64,000 bases of DNA, taken from positions 145,728 to 209,727 of the forward strand of contig CAJTWF010000001.1 in assembly GCA_910579965.1 (NCBI GenBank), given 5' to 3'. Both the position numbers and the translations under genes were made by a program. The notes under the pieces were generated by a model. It saw only the letters and a program-made list of their open reading frames with translations, was not told the origin of the DNA and made no database searches. Source of the DNA: an uncultured Oscillospiraceae bacterium (lineage in GTDB: Bacteria; Bacillota; Clostridia; Oscillospirales; Oscillospiraceae). How positions within the stretch are numbered: position 1 is the first letter of the stretch; each line of letters starts with the position of its first letter. Of the stretch, positions 1-8,602 are shown one piece after another.

Positions 1-1
1 G

Positions 2-886
2 TTCTTCAAGGCCATGCTGGAGAAGAAGTACGGCAAGGCAGAGGCGGCCAAGCGGATCTACGCCACCACCGACAAGGCCCGGGGGGCCCTCAAGTCCCTG
101 GCCGGCGCGGAGGGCTACGACACCTACGTGGTGCCCGACGACGTGGGCGGCCGCTACAGCGTGCTCACCGCCGTGGGCCTGCTGCCCATCGCCGTGGCGG
201 GCATTGACCTGGACCAGCTGATGAAGGGCGCGGCGGACATGATGGAGACCTGCCGCAAGGCGGAGCTGGCCGCCAACCCGGCCTGGCAGTACGCCGCCGC
301 CCGCAGCGATCTCTACCAGCAGGGCAAGAAGATCGAGATTCTGGCCGCCTACGAGCCCCGGGTCCGGTTCTTCGCCGAGTGGTGGAAGCAGCTCTACGGC
401 GAGAGCGAGGGCAAGGAGAACAAGGGCCTGTTCCCCGCCAGCGTGGAGTTCACCGCGGACCTCCACTCCATGGGCCAGTATATCCAGCAGGGCGAGCGGC
501 TGATGCTGGAGACCGTCATCCGCTTCGGCAAGAGCGCCCATCAGCTGTGCGTGCCTCGGGACGAGGCGGACGGCGACGGACTGAACTTCCTGGCCGGGAA
601 GGACATGGACTTCATCGCCACCCAGGCCATGGACGGCACCCTGCTGGCCCACGTGGAGGGCGGCGTGCCCAATCTCATCATCCACGCCGGCGAGATCAAC
701 GCCTACACCTGCGGCGAGCTGATCTACTTCTTCGAGTACGCCTGCGGCCTCAGCGGCTACCTGCTGGGGGTCAATCCCTTTGACCAGCCCGGCGTGGAGG
801 CCTACAAGAAGAACATGTTCGCCCTGCTGGGCAAGCCCGGCTATGAGGACATGGGCGCACAGCTGCGGGCAAAGCTGGGCAAGTAA
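2..886 (+). CDS. pgi: Glucose-6-phosphate isomerase, C-terminal part (partial at window edge)
   Basis: Interconverts glucose-6-phosphate and fructose-6-phosphate in cytoplasmic glycolysis. The reading frame is open from base 2, so the true start lies left of the window and about 294 residues are visible. The sequence shows the phosphoglucose isomerase signature around the DDVGGRYSVLTAVGLLPIA stretch, preceded by an IYATTDKARGALK segment typical of the Firmicutes form. The stop is followed by a strong hairpin terminator. The family is usually about 450 residues, so about one third is missing. The next gene, glnS, converges on it. Confidence 0.95.
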   Translation, partial: FFKAMLEKKYGKAEAAKRIYATTDKARGALKSLAGAEGYDTYVVPDDVGGRYSVLTAVGLLPIAVAGIDLDQLMKGAADMMETCRKAELAANPAWQYAAARSDLYQQGKKIEILAAYEPRVRFFAEWWKQLYGESEGKENKGLFPASVEFTADLHSMGQYIQQGERLMLETVIRFGKSAHQLCVPRDEADGDGLNFLAGKDMDFIATQAMDGTLLAHVEGGVPNLIIHAGEINAYTCGELIYFFEYACGLSGYLLGVNPFDQPGVEAYKKNMFALLGKPGYEDMGAQLRAKLGK

Positions 887-917
887 CCGGCAAACTGCGC
901 GAAAATACACATAGGCA

Positions 918-955
918 AAGCCCTGGGGCGGTTCACACGCCCCAGGGCTTTTTTA
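918..955 (+). terminator. Intrinsic terminator after pgi
   Basis: A perfect 13-bp GC-rich stem (918-930 with 938-950) with a 7-base loop is followed by a run of T. It ends pgi and lies between two convergent genes. The T-run is good only in the plus direction. Confidence 0.9.
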
Positions 956-969
956 TTCTATGAACACCT

Positions 970-2661
970 CTACAGCTTGAAGCTGTCCTTGAGGCCCACG
1001 CTGCGGTTGAACACCAGATGGTCCGGGCGGCTGTCCCTGCTGTCCACGCAGAAGTAGCCCACCCGCATGAACTGGAAGCCCGCCGGGGCCGCCGCCTCCG
1101 CCAGGGAGGCCTCCACCTTGCAGCCGGTGACCACCTCCAGAGAGTTGGGGTTCATGCAGGACATGAAGTCCTTATCCGCCCCGTCGGGGGCGGGATCGTC
1201 AAAGAGATTGTCGTACAGGCGGCACTCCGCGTCCACAGCCGTGGCCGCGTCCACCCAGTGGATGGTGGCCCCCTTCACCTTCCGGCCGTCGGCGGGGTTG
1301 CCCCCCCGGCTCTCCGGGTCATAGACAGCCAGGATCTCCACGATGTTCCCCGCCTCGTCCTTCCGGCACCCCGTGCAGGTGATGAGGTAGGCCCCCTTCA
1401 GCCGGCACTCCGGGCCGCCGGGGTAGAGGCGCTTGTACTTGGGCACCGGCGTCTCCAGGAAGTCCTCCGCCTCCACGTACAGGGTGCGGGAGAAGGTGAT
1501 CTCCCGGGAGCCGTCCTCGGGGCGGTTGGGGTTATTCTCCACCTGGAAGGTCTCCCTCTGCCCCTCGGGGTAGTTGGTGATGGTCAGCTTCACCGGCCGG
1601 ACCACCGCCATCACCCGCCGGGCGGTCTCGTTGAGGTCCTCCCGCAGGCAGTGCTCCAAAAAGGCGTACTCCACAGTGCTGGAGGCCTTGGCCACGCCGA
1701 TGCGCTCGCAGAAATTGCGGATGGCGGCGGGGGTGTAGCCCCGGCGGCGCAGGCCGCTGAGGGTGGGCATCCGGGGATCGTCCCAGCCGGACACCACGCC
1801 CCCCTCCACCAGAGCCCGGAGCTTGCGCTTGCTCATGACCGTGTGGTTGATGCCCAGCCGGGCGAACTCGATCTGCCGGGGCTTGGCGGGCAGATCGCAG
1901 TTGGCGATGACCCAGTCGTAGAGAGGGCGGTGGGCCTCAAACTCCAGGGAGCAGAGGGAGTGGGTGATGCACTCCAAAGCGTCCTCGATGGGGTGGGCGA
2001 AGTCGTACATGGGGTAGATGCACCACTTGTCCCCCTGGCGGTGGTGGTGCATGTGGTTGATGCGGTAGATCACCGGGTCCCGCATGTTGAAGTTGCCGCT
2101 GCCCGGGTCAATCTTGGCCCGCAGGGTCATGGAGCCGTCGGGGAACTCCCCGGCCCGCATCCGGGCAAAGAGGTCCAGGCTCTCCTCCGCGGGCCGGTTC
2201 CGGTAGGGGCACTGGGCGGGGGCGTTCACGTCCCCGCGCATCTCCCGCATCTGCTCCGGCGTCAGCTCGCAGACGTAGGCCAGGCCCTTCCGGATGAGCT
2301 CCACCGCGCACTCGTACATCTTCTCAAAGTAGTCCGAGGCGTAGAACAGCCTGTCCCCCCAGTCGAAGCCCAGCCAGTGGATGTCCTCCTGGATGGCCTG
2401 GACGTACTCCACGTCCTCCTTGGTGGGGTTGGTGTCGTCAAAGCGCAGGTTGCACAGGCCGCCGTACTTCTCGGCGGTGCCGAAGTCGATGCACAGGGCC
2501 TTGCAGTGTCCGATGTGCAGGTAGCCGTTGGGCTCCGGAGGGAAACGGGTGTGGACGGTCATGCCCTGAAACCTGCCACCCTCCGCGATGTCCTCGTCAA
2601 TAAACTGATGGATGAAGTGCTTGCCCTCCTCGGCAATGGGGGTCTTGGCTTCCTCGGCCAT
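970..2661 (-). CDS. glnS: Glutaminyl-tRNA synthetase
   Basis: Charges tRNA-Gln with glutamine in the cytoplasm. The 563-residue protein has the class I signature HIGH at residues 49-52 inside PPEPNGYLHIGHCKAL, the KMSKS-equivalent MSKRK, and a normal C-terminal anticodon-binding region. Length fits bacterial GlnRS (about 550). The chosen ATG has an AAGGAG ribosome site. It has its own promoter and is monocistronic. GlnRS is not universal in Firmicutes, many of which use the GatCAB amidation route, but is common in Clostridia. Confidence 0.96.
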   Translation of the reverse strand: MAEEAKTPIAEEGKHFIHQFIDEDIAEGGRFQGMTVHTRFPPEPNGYLHIGHCKALCIDFGTAEKYGGLCNLRFDDTNPTKEDVEYVQAIQEDIHWLGFDWGDRLFYASDYFEKMYECAVELIRKGLAYVCELTPEQMREMRGDVNAPAQCPYRNRPAEESLDLFARMRAGEFPDGSMTLRAKIDPGSGNFNMRDPVIYRINHMHHHRQGDKWCIYPMYDFAHPIEDALECITHSLCSLEFEAHRPLYDWVIANCDLPAKPRQIEFARLGINHTVMSKRKLRALVEGGVVSGWDDPRMPTLSGLRRRGYTPAAIRNFCERIGVAKASSTVEYAFLEHCLREDLNETARRVMAVVRPVKLTITNYPEGQRETFQVENNPNRPEDGSREITFSRTLYVEAEDFLETPVPKYKRLYPGGPECRLKGAYLITCTGCRKDEAGNIVEILAVYDPESRGGNPADGRKVKGATIHWVDAATAVDAECRLYDNLFDDPAPDGADKDFMSCMNPNSLEVVTGCKVEASLAEAAAPAGFQFMRVGYFCVDSRDSRPDHLVFNRSVGLKDSFKL

Positions 2662-2731
2662 GTCGTCACGCTCCTTACATCATTTTTTACATAGCGTCTA
2701 TTGCCATGTTGTCCAAAAATGGATCCAGATA

Positions 2732-2760
2732 ATTATACAAAATGACGGCGAAAAAGGCAA
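2732..2760 (-). promoter_or_regulatory. glnS promoter
   Basis: On the minus strand TTGCCT (2755-2760) and TATAAT (2732-2737) are separated by 17 bases, about 70 bases before the glnS start. Confidence 0.7.
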
Positions 2761-2793
2761 GGGGGCGGCGCATATTTTTTTCGCCCTCTTACC

Positions 2794-3693
2794 CTATTCC
2801 GGCCTGCGGCGGGGGGATTTCTCCCCTGCGGATACGGCGAACCCGGAGGAGATGGCCCCGGTGGGGCAGACGGAGCGGCATTTTCCGCAGCGGATGCACT
2901 CCGGGCTGTTGATATCCCTGGTCACCTCCACCGCCATGGGGCAGCTCCTCTCGCACCTCCCGCACCCCACGCACCGGCTCTCGTCCAGGCGCATCTGGAA
3001 GAAGCTGAAGCGGTTAAAGAGGCTGTAGAAGGCCCCCAGGGGGCACAGGTAGCGGCAGAAGGGGCGGTGGACGCACAGGGAGAGCAGCACCACCCCGAGG
3101 AGCACCAGCACCTTCCACTGGAACAGGGTCCCGGCCAGCCCCCGCAGCATGGGGTCCGCCAGCATTAGGGGAATTCCCCCCTCCAGGGTCCCGGCGGGGC
3201 AGACGTACTGGCAGAAGTAGGGGGGCCGCACCCCGGTGTCCGTGAGGGCGAAGGCGGGGAGCAGGACCACCAGGACCAGCAGCACGACATACTTGACGTA
3301 CCGGGCCGGGCGGTCAATCCGCCTGGGGACCTCCGCCTTGGGGAAGGGAATCTTGTGAATCAGGTCCTGCACCAGCCCGAAGGGGCACAGCAGGCCGCAG
3401 ACCACCCGGCCCAGAACCACGCCGAAGAGCATAAGCATCCCCAGTACATAGAAGGGGAAGTGGCGCTTCATGCCCCCCAGAGCCGCCTGAAGGGCGCCGA
3501 TGGGACAGGCTCCCAGGGCCCCGGGACAGGAGTAGCAGTTGAGCACCGGCACGCAGACCGCCTTGGAGCCGCCGGTGAAGATCCGCCCTTTTTGAAAGCC
3601 GATGGCGTAGCCGTTGAACAGGGCGGCGGAGAGCAGCTGTACGATCCGCTGGAGGGAGAGCCCCCTCAGCCGATGCCGATGCATTCCAGACAT
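2794..3693 (-). CDS. Membrane 4Fe-4S binding protein (NapH/CcoG-like)
   Basis: A 299-residue membrane iron-sulfur protein. About five hydrophobic segments alternate with cysteine motifs: NCYSCPGALGACPIGA near residue 55, CGLLCPFG, CRYLCPLGAF, and two C-terminal ferredoxin clusters (CVGCGRCERSCP and CIRCGKCRSVCP). This is the layout of NapH-type proteins that pass electrons across the membrane. It overlaps the end of the CXXC peptide gene by 28 bases and follows a thioredoxin-like lipoprotein in one operon. Inferred role: delivery of electrons to an extracytoplasmic thiol-redox system. The exact partner is unknown. Confidence 0.85.
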   Translation of the reverse strand: MSGMHRHRLRGLSLQRIVQLLSAALFNGYAIGFQKGRIFTGGSKAVCVPVLNCYSCPGALGACPIGALQAALGGMKRHFPFYVLGMLMLFGVVLGRVVCGLLCPFGLVQDLIHKIPFPKAEVPRRIDRPARYVKYVVLLVLVVLLPAFALTDTGVRPPYFCQYVCPAGTLEGGIPLMLADPMLRGLAGTLFQWKVLVLLGVVLLSLCVHRPFCRYLCPLGAFYSLFNRFSFFQMRLDESRCVGCGRCERSCPMAVEVTRDINSPECIRCGKCRSVCPTGAISSGFAVSAGEKSPRRRPE

Positions 3694-3812
3694 ACTCTCA
3701 CCGCCTTTCCCAGCACCTCCAGGTGCTCCTGCCGCAGAAGGCCTGCGGCGATCATAGCCAGGGCCAGCCCCAGCAGGCCCCAGCGGAGAAGCAGGACCGA
3801 TTTATTCCGCAA
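3666..3812 (-). CDS. CD1871A-family CXXC motif-containing small protein
   Basis: A 48-residue peptide encoded between the lipoprotein and the iron-sulfur protein. It has one transmembrane helix (about residues 7-24) and ends in VCLECIGIG, the CXXC signature of the CD1871A family. The chosen TTG start follows an AGGCGGA ribosome site. The start overlaps the end of the upstream lipoprotein gene and the stop overlaps the downstream gene, which indicates translational coupling. Family function is unknown. Its conserved position between a TlpA-like redoxin and a 4Fe-4S membrane protein suggests a redox relay. Confidence 0.8.
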   Translation of the reverse strand: MRNKSVLLLRWGLLGLALAMIAAGLLRQEHLEVLGKAVRVCLECIGIG

Positions 3813-4440
3813 GGCTGATCTCCGCCTTTCCGGACGCTGCCAGAACCTTGTTCACTGCCGCCAGATAGGTCCCGGACAAGTCCGCCTGTCCGCCCACGAT
3901 CACCTCCATCAGCGTGCCCTCCCCGTCCACAAGGACGGTGGTGGGCGTGTAGATGAGGGCGCTGCACAGAGACGCCAGATCGCCGTTGCCGGAGATCACG
4001 GTGGCGCTCACCAGATCGGTGCCCTCCAGCACCTCCAGGGCCGTCTCCTGGTCCCCATAGCCGTCCAGGCAGACCGTGGCTACCCCCACGTTCTCCGGCA
4101 GGGCGGCGGCAAAGGCGGCCAGATCCGGCATCTCCGCGATGCAGGGGGCGCAGGAGAGGGCCCAGAAGTTGATGACCGTCACATCCTTGGCCGCGATGTC
4201 TTCCGGGGAGAAGGACCCGCCGTCCAGGGTGGCGGCGGAAAAGGACCGGAGCCCCGGCTCCTCCCCGGCCTCGCCGCCATCGCCAGCGGAGCTGTCCGTA
4301 CTGTCCGTATGATCGGCGCTGTCCGCCGCCGGGGCGCTCTGGTCATCGGGCTGGCCGGGCTGGTTGGACTGATCGGCGCAGGCCGTCAGCAGAAGGCCCA
4401 GGGTCAGCAGCAGGGCCAGGAGTTTTGTCGTATGCTTCAT
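3802..4440 (-). CDS. TlpA-like thioredoxin-fold lipoprotein
   Basis: A 212-residue exported redoxin. The N-terminus is a lipoprotein signal peptide with lipobox LLTACAD (Cys near residue 21), followed by a low-complexity Gln/Asp/Ser linker (about 22-65) and a TlpA/ResA-type domain with the active site FWALSCAPCIAEMP. It probably acts on thiols outside the membrane. It is the first gene of an operon with the CXXC peptide and 4Fe-4S protein. A TATACT -10 box at 4484-4489 with TTTCCT 17 bases upstream lies before it. Confidence 0.88.
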   Translation of the reverse strand: MKHTTKLLALLLTLGLLLTACADQSNQPGQPDDQSAPAADSADHTDSTDSSAGDGGEAGEEPGLRSFSAATLDGGSFSPEDIAAKDVTVINFWALSCAPCIAEMPDLAAFAAALPENVGVATVCLDGYGDQETALEVLEGTDLVSATVISGNGDLASLCSALIYTPTTVLVDGEGTLMEVIVGGQADLSGTYLAAVNKVLAASGKAEISLAE

Positions 4441-4483
4441 AGGAGAATAACCTTCTTTCCGTAAAATGGGGCGCGTCTGACCC

Positions 4484-4512
4484 AGTATACCACACTTTTT
4501 TTAAAAAGGAAA
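4484..4512 (-). promoter_or_regulatory. Promoter of the TlpA-like redox operon
   Basis: On the minus strand TTTCCT (4507-4512), a 17-base spacer and TATACT (4484-4489) precede the lipoprotein gene. Confidence 0.55.
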
Positions 4513-4587
4513 TTGTTTTCTCCACCCTCCCCTGACCCCGGCCTGTCCGAAAATTTCCAGCGGTAATTGAGAAGCTGTACCAATAGA

Positions 4588-5200
4588 TTAAAAGCGTTTG
4601 AATAAAGTGTGAAAAGCAGCGATGATACAAACGGCTTGAGCAGAATGGACAGATATTTCGTAGTCTTTGGAAAGACGGCGGGAGTTGTTGAGCCAGGCCA
4701 GAGAGCGCTCAACAATCCAACGCTTGGGCAGAACTTCCCACTGGGGCTTGATGCGCACTGAAATGTCAACACCAAGCCCCAGTTCGCCGGAAATATCCTG
4801 CTCAAAGGTCTTGCGGTATCCCGCGTCGGCACAAAACCGCTGAATAGAAGGGTATTTCCTGTAGGCATCCCTTCCGGCCAGAATTCCTGCCTTTGTGTCA
4901 TGTATATTGGCAGCATGAACTACCACCGCCAGCAGATTCCCCATAGTATCCACTACGATGTGCCGTTTGCGCCTTTTTGTTTTTTCCCCCGTCTATTCCC
5001 CGTTCTTCCGCGGCATAGGTGGTCTTCTTTACGCTTTGCGAGTCAATGATTGCGTAGCTTGGACTTGGGTTTCGCCCTGCGTCTGTCCTCACCCGTTCCA
5101 CCAGCACCGTGCGGATTTTCTCCCAAAGCCCGCTTCGGATTGCGACGTAATAAAAATTGGCCACGGTGGTGTAAGGGTAACCACCATTGACCTGAGCATA
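4588..5200 (-). pseudogene. IS5-family transposase, frameshifted and N-terminally truncated
   Basis: Remnant of an IS5-family (IS427/IS1031-like) DDE transposase. The upstream piece contains SYAIIDSQSVKKTTYAAEERG, the first catalytic aspartate region. The downstream piece, in another frame, contains VVDTMGNLLAVVVHAANIHD, FCADAGYRKTF and RWIVERSLAWLNNSRRLSKDYE, the last catalytic region. The frame breaks at an A-run (4980-4985); one base fewer would rejoin the pieces. The first part of a full transposase is missing where a second, opposite-strand transposase fragment begins near 5190. It is inactive as it stands. Confidence 0.8.
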
Positions 5201-5776
5201 GACGATACGGTCGTTGAGAAGAAGAAACCGTCCTCCCAAGCCACGCGGCCCATGGAAGGAACGGGTTGGCACTATTCCCATCTGGAGGGTAAACAGGTAT
5301 ACGGTTATCAGGTATTTGGCGCCAATATCAGTACGGGTGATTTTTCCTTGTGCTATTGTCTGCGCCGGTGCTGTCCAGAAAACGGCTCTAAGACCGACAT
5401 AGCGGTCCAACTTCTGGATACGCTGCTTGAGACAGATGCCCGCATCATCATCCAAATGGATAGCTGGTATACCTGCAAAGCCATGCGAGACAAGGCGCTT
5501 GAGAAAAATATCACCCTCATTGGCGCTATGAAAATCAATCGCATCCTTTATCCTGACGGTCACCAGTGCTCAAGACCTCGCTGCCACGCTCCCAAACGGC
5601 CAATACCACCTTGTTACAGTGGGCGGTCTGACAACGTTGTTCCCATAAGCGACGCCACAACCGCACACAAGCACGCCGACAGCAAAACGGTCCGCAGAGA
5701 GCGGGAAAAGAAAATCGCTCTCGGTCACAAAGAGGACGATCACGAAGATGAACAAATCTGGCAGCAGACCATGTGA
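5190..5776 (+). pseudogene. Fragment of a DDE transposase (IS4/IS701-like)
   Basis: A second transposase remnant on the plus strand, opposite to the IS5 fragment. It carries LSIDDTVVEKKKPSSQATRP, GTGWHYSHLEGKQVYGYQVF and MDSWYTCKAMRDKALEKN, conserved blocks of a DDE-superfamily transposase. It lacks its N-terminal third and ends in unrelated residues, so it is not functional. The left junction with the IS5 remnant (about 5180-5215) is uncertain because both strands are open there. Confidence 0.7.
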
Positions 5777-5888
5777 TGATGGCCTGCTTTTTACTATCCC
5801 GTTGGTGCGGGAAGAAAGGAGAAGCCTATCGACAGCCGTATAAATCAGGTAAAATACGGAAATTATTTTATAGAACGGAGGGACAGTC

Positions 5889-6050
5889 ATGTCTGAGCGA
5901 AAGTCCAATGAACAGCGCAGGAAGGAGACAGCGGCAAAGATCTGGCTGTCCTACTACAACCGGGTGCTGTATGAAAAAGGCATCATCACGGAGCGGGAAC
6001 GCAACAAGATGGCGCTGAAAATCGACGGCTGGAAAATGACCATGACCTGA
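5889..6050 (+). CDS. Small SHOCT-like protein preceding a serine recombinase
   Basis: A 53-residue basic peptide with a good ribosome site (GGAGGGACAG). The central YYNRVLYEKGIITERERNKM resembles short oligomerisation (SHOCT-type) modules. A strong hairpin lies just after its stop, then the serine recombinase starts about 105 bases later. Small genes of this kind often sit before large serine recombinases of integrative elements in Clostridia, so it is probably an accessory of that element. No function can be assigned from sequence. Confidence 0.7.
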   Translation: MSERKSNEQRRKETAAKIWLSYYNRVLYEKGIITERERNKMALKIDGWKMTMT

Positions 6051-6056
6051 CAGACA

Positions 6057-6090
6057 GGGGGACCGCGATTGTTGCGGTCCCCCTTGCGTT
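6057..6090 (+). terminator. Terminator after the SHOCT-like gene
   Basis: A 10-bp stem (6057-6066 with 6074-6083) with a 7-base loop is followed by a short T-rich tail. It separates the small gene from the recombinase gene. Confidence 0.7.
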
Positions 6091-6155
6091 GCTTCATATT
6101 CTGTGATATACTGCAAAATAGAAAATGATAAAACGAACTATAGAGGAGATGAGAC

Positions 6156-7823
6156 ATGGATATACACAGCATTCGTCAGGCCTTGCGCACAAAATCCGTT
6201 TACGATATTCCTCTTCGGGTGACCTTCTACGCCCGGGTGTCCTCCGAGAGCGACGAGCAGCTCAACTCCCTGGGCAACCAGGTGAGCTACTACGAGGAGC
6301 TCATCCGCAGAAATTCCGCCTGGGAGTATGTGACCGGCTATGTAGACGAGGGCCTGTCCGCCGCCACCACCAAAAAGCGGGAGGACTTCCACCGCATGGT
6401 GGAGGACGGCAAGGCGGGGATGTTTGATCTCATCATCACCAAGGAGATCACCCGTTTCGCCCGGAACACCCTGGACTCCATCCTCTACACGCGGGAACTG
6501 CTCAACGCCGGCGTGGGGGTGTTCTTCCAGAACGACAACATCAACACCTTCGACGAGGACAGTGAGCTGCGGCTGACCATCATGTCCGGTATCGCCCAGG
6601 ATGAGCTGCGAAAACTCTCCAGCCGGGTGAAATTCGGCCATGCCCAGGCGATCAAGAAGAGCGTCGTCCTGGGCAACAGCCGGATATTCGGCTATGTCAA
6701 GGACGGGGGGCGGCTGGTGATCGACGAGGGCGAGGCCCCCATGGTACGGGAGCTGTTCGAGCTGTACGCCACCGGGGACTACTCCATGAAGCAGATTGAG
6801 ACCCTGTTCTGGGACAAGGGCTACCGCAACCACAATGGCAAGAAGATCGCCCACACCACCATGTCGGGCATGATCTCCAACCCAAAGTACAAGGGATACT
6901 ATGTGGGCAATAAGGTCAAGGTCATCGACCTGTTCACCAAGAAGCAGAAGTTCCTGCCCCCGGAGGAGTGGGTGATGTTCAAGGACGAGAGCGGCGAGAT
7001 CGTCCCGGCCATCGTCTCGGAGGAGCTGTGGGACAAGGCCAACGCAGTTCTGAAAAAGCGCAGCGAGGACGTAAAGGGCCGCCAGGGCATCTGCAACCAC
7101 GCCAACCTCCTCACGGGCAAGCTCTACTGCACCCACTGCGGCGCGGCCTATTACCGCCGGGAGTCGGTGGACCGGCAGGGGAACAAAAACAGCAAGTGGG
7201 TCTGCTCCGGCAAGATCAAAAACGGCGCGGACTCCTGCCCTTCTTTTCCCATCTACGAGGAGGAGCTGAAGCCCCTGCTCTTTGAGGTGTTCCGGGAGAC
7301 AGAAGCGGACGCCGACGCCCTCATTGAGGAATACATTGAAATGTATAAATCCCTGGGGGATGGGGAGGACACCGACAAGCAGATCGCCGCACTACGTCAG
7401 CAGATCGAGCTGGCCCAGAAGAAGAAAAGCAAGCTCCTGGGCTACAACGCCACCGGCCAGCTTTCCGACCGGGATTTCCTCTCCATGAACAAGGAGTGCG
7501 ACCGGGAGATCAGCGAGTCGGAGCATCAAATCTACGACCTGGAACAGCAGCAGCTCTCCAAGGAGGACTTCCGCAAGCGGATTGACACCATCCGCCGGGT
7601 GCTCCGGGAGGCGGAGCGGGATGCCGCCCAGGGCCTCATCAACAAGGAGTTTGTGGGCAGGTATATCGACAAAATCTTCGCCACCCCGGAGGAGGACGGC
7701 TCCCTGCGATTGCAAATCAAGGTTTTCACCGGGGACACCACAGATAAATACCTCACAAATCTCAGAAGTCGTACGGGTCACACGTTCAAGAAGATGATCG
7801 AGTCCTACGAGAAGAACCTGTAA
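6156..7823 (+). CDS. Large serine recombinase
   Basis: A 555-residue site-specific recombinase that integrates and excises a mobile element. The N-terminal resolvase domain has the catalytic serine in FYARVSSESDEQLNS (residue 29 or 30) and arginines in ITKEITRFARNTLDSI. A recombinase domain follows (about 180-300), then a zinc ribbon with CTHCG near residue 328 and a second cysteine pair, and a long coiled coil (about 400-490). Length and domains are complete. No cargo genes of an integrative element surround it apart from the 53-residue peptide and dead transposases, so this looks like a stripped element. Confidence 0.93.
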   Translation: MDIHSIRQALRTKSVYDIPLRVTFYARVSSESDEQLNSLGNQVSYYEELIRRNSAWEYVTGYVDEGLSAATTKKREDFHRMVEDGKAGMFDLIITKEITRFARNTLDSILYTRELLNAGVGVFFQNDNINTFDEDSELRLTIMSGIAQDELRKLSSRVKFGHAQAIKKSVVLGNSRIFGYVKDGGRLVIDEGEAPMVRELFELYATGDYSMKQIETLFWDKGYRNHNGKKIAHTTMSGMISNPKYKGYYVGNKVKVIDLFTKKQKFLPPEEWVMFKDESGEIVPAIVSEELWDKANAVLKKRSEDVKGRQGICNHANLLTGKLYCTHCGAAYYRRESVDRQGNKNSKWVCSGKIKNGADSCPSFPIYEEELKPLLFEVFRETEADADALIEEYIEMYKSLGDGEDTDKQIAALRQQIELAQKKKSKLLGYNATGQLSDRDFLSMNKECDREISESEHQIYDLEQQQLSKEDFRKRIDTIRRVLREAERDAAQGLINKEFVGRYIDKIFATPEEDGSLRLQIKVFTGDTTDKYLTNLRSRTGHTFKKMIESYEKNL

Positions 7824-7843
7824 GGCTTCTCCGGACGCGGAAG

Positions 7844-7876
7844 AAGGGGACCGGCTGTAGCCGGTCCCCTTCCCCC
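7844..7876 (+). terminator. Terminator after the serine recombinase
   Basis: A 12-bp stem (7844-7855 with 7860-7871) with a TGTA loop lies between two convergent genes. The following tract is pyrimidine-rich rather than pure T. Confidence 0.65.
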
Positions 7877-7878
7877 TC

Positions 7879-8418
7879 TCAATCGGGGCTGTGGGCGGCG
7901 AAGCACCAGAGCACCCAGAGATCCGCCGCGCCGTCCAGGACCATGCTGGCGCCCAGGAACATCAGCATAGTCTCCGCCGCCTGGAAGGGGTTGACGATCA
8001 GCAGCGCCCCCAGCAGGCCGGCCAGAATCCCCATCACCAGCACAGACCACCAGCGCACGTAACCGATCCGCTTGAGCACAAGGGCCCGCTGGGTCTTTCC
8101 CAGGCACTCCACCAGCAGATAAATGCCCAGGACAATGGGCAGAATGGACAAAATGGCCTCCGGCTGGACCAGGGCGAACACGCCAAAGGCCAGCAGCAGG
8201 ATCCCAACCACCAGATCCAGCCGCACCCAGCCCATCAGATCCCGCTCCCGCAGGGCGGAGAACACCCGGGCCGCGCCAAAGGCCAGGGCCAGCGCCCCTG
8301 CGGTCCGGCAGATAACGATGCCCGTAAAGCCGGGGTGGACGATCAGGACCACCCCCAGTGCGATGCAGGCGGCGGCCAGAATGGCCCGGGCCGCGGTGAT
8401 TTTCTTACTGTTGTTCAT
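7879..8418 (-). CDS. DUF308 (HdeD-type) membrane protein
   Basis: A 179-residue protein with about six hydrophobic helices and the repeated small-residue helix pattern of the HdeD/DUF308 family (for example LDLVVGILLLAFGVFALVQP). The family is linked to acid and membrane stress in enterobacteria; its function in Clostridia is unknown. Two ATGs are available. The second was chosen because it lies 9 bases after AAGGAGG, while the first directly abuts that site. It is divergent from a TetR-type regulator gene, which makes it a likely target of that regulator. Confidence 0.85.
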   Translation of the reverse strand: MNNSKKITAARAILAAACIALGVVLIVHPGFTGIVICRTAGALALAFGAARVFSALRERDLMGWVRLDLVVGILLLAFGVFALVQPEAILSILPIVLGIYLLVECLGKTQRALVLKRIGYVRWWSVLVMGILAGLLGALLIVNPFQAAETMLMFLGASMVLDGAADLWVLWCFAAHSPD

Positions 8419-8480
8419 TTTTATCATCCTCCTTGTGGTTCATTCCTCTCGTTTCCCAACGGAAAGCGATGAGACGTCCC

Positions 8481-8542
8481 GTCCCTCTTTGGGACAGTTT
8501 GTGGGATTTGTCACTTGCCTGGAGAAAATTATCTGTTACAAT
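8481..8542 (+). promoter_or_regulatory. Promoter and possible operator of the TetR-type gene
   Basis: TTGCCT (8515-8520), 16 bases, TACAAT (8537-8542) lie before the regulator gene. An inverted repeat GTCCC-5-GGGAC at 8481-8495 lies in the shared divergent region and could be an operator; that part is inference. Confidence 0.5.
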
Positions 8543-8602
8543 ATTCTTAATTTTCAAAAGACGCGCCGTCCCGGCCGGCGCAAGGGAGAGTGGCCCGTCA
8601 AT

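Noticed and set aside
1018..2694. Plus-strand frame opposite glnS
   Set aside because: Shadow frame in GC-rich DNA; its product has no recognisable domains.
4979..4986. A-AAA-AAC heptamer in the IS5 remnant as a programmed -1 frameshift site
   Set aside because: A -1 shift runs into a stop after a few codons. The downstream part is in the +1 phase, so an indel in the A-run fits better.
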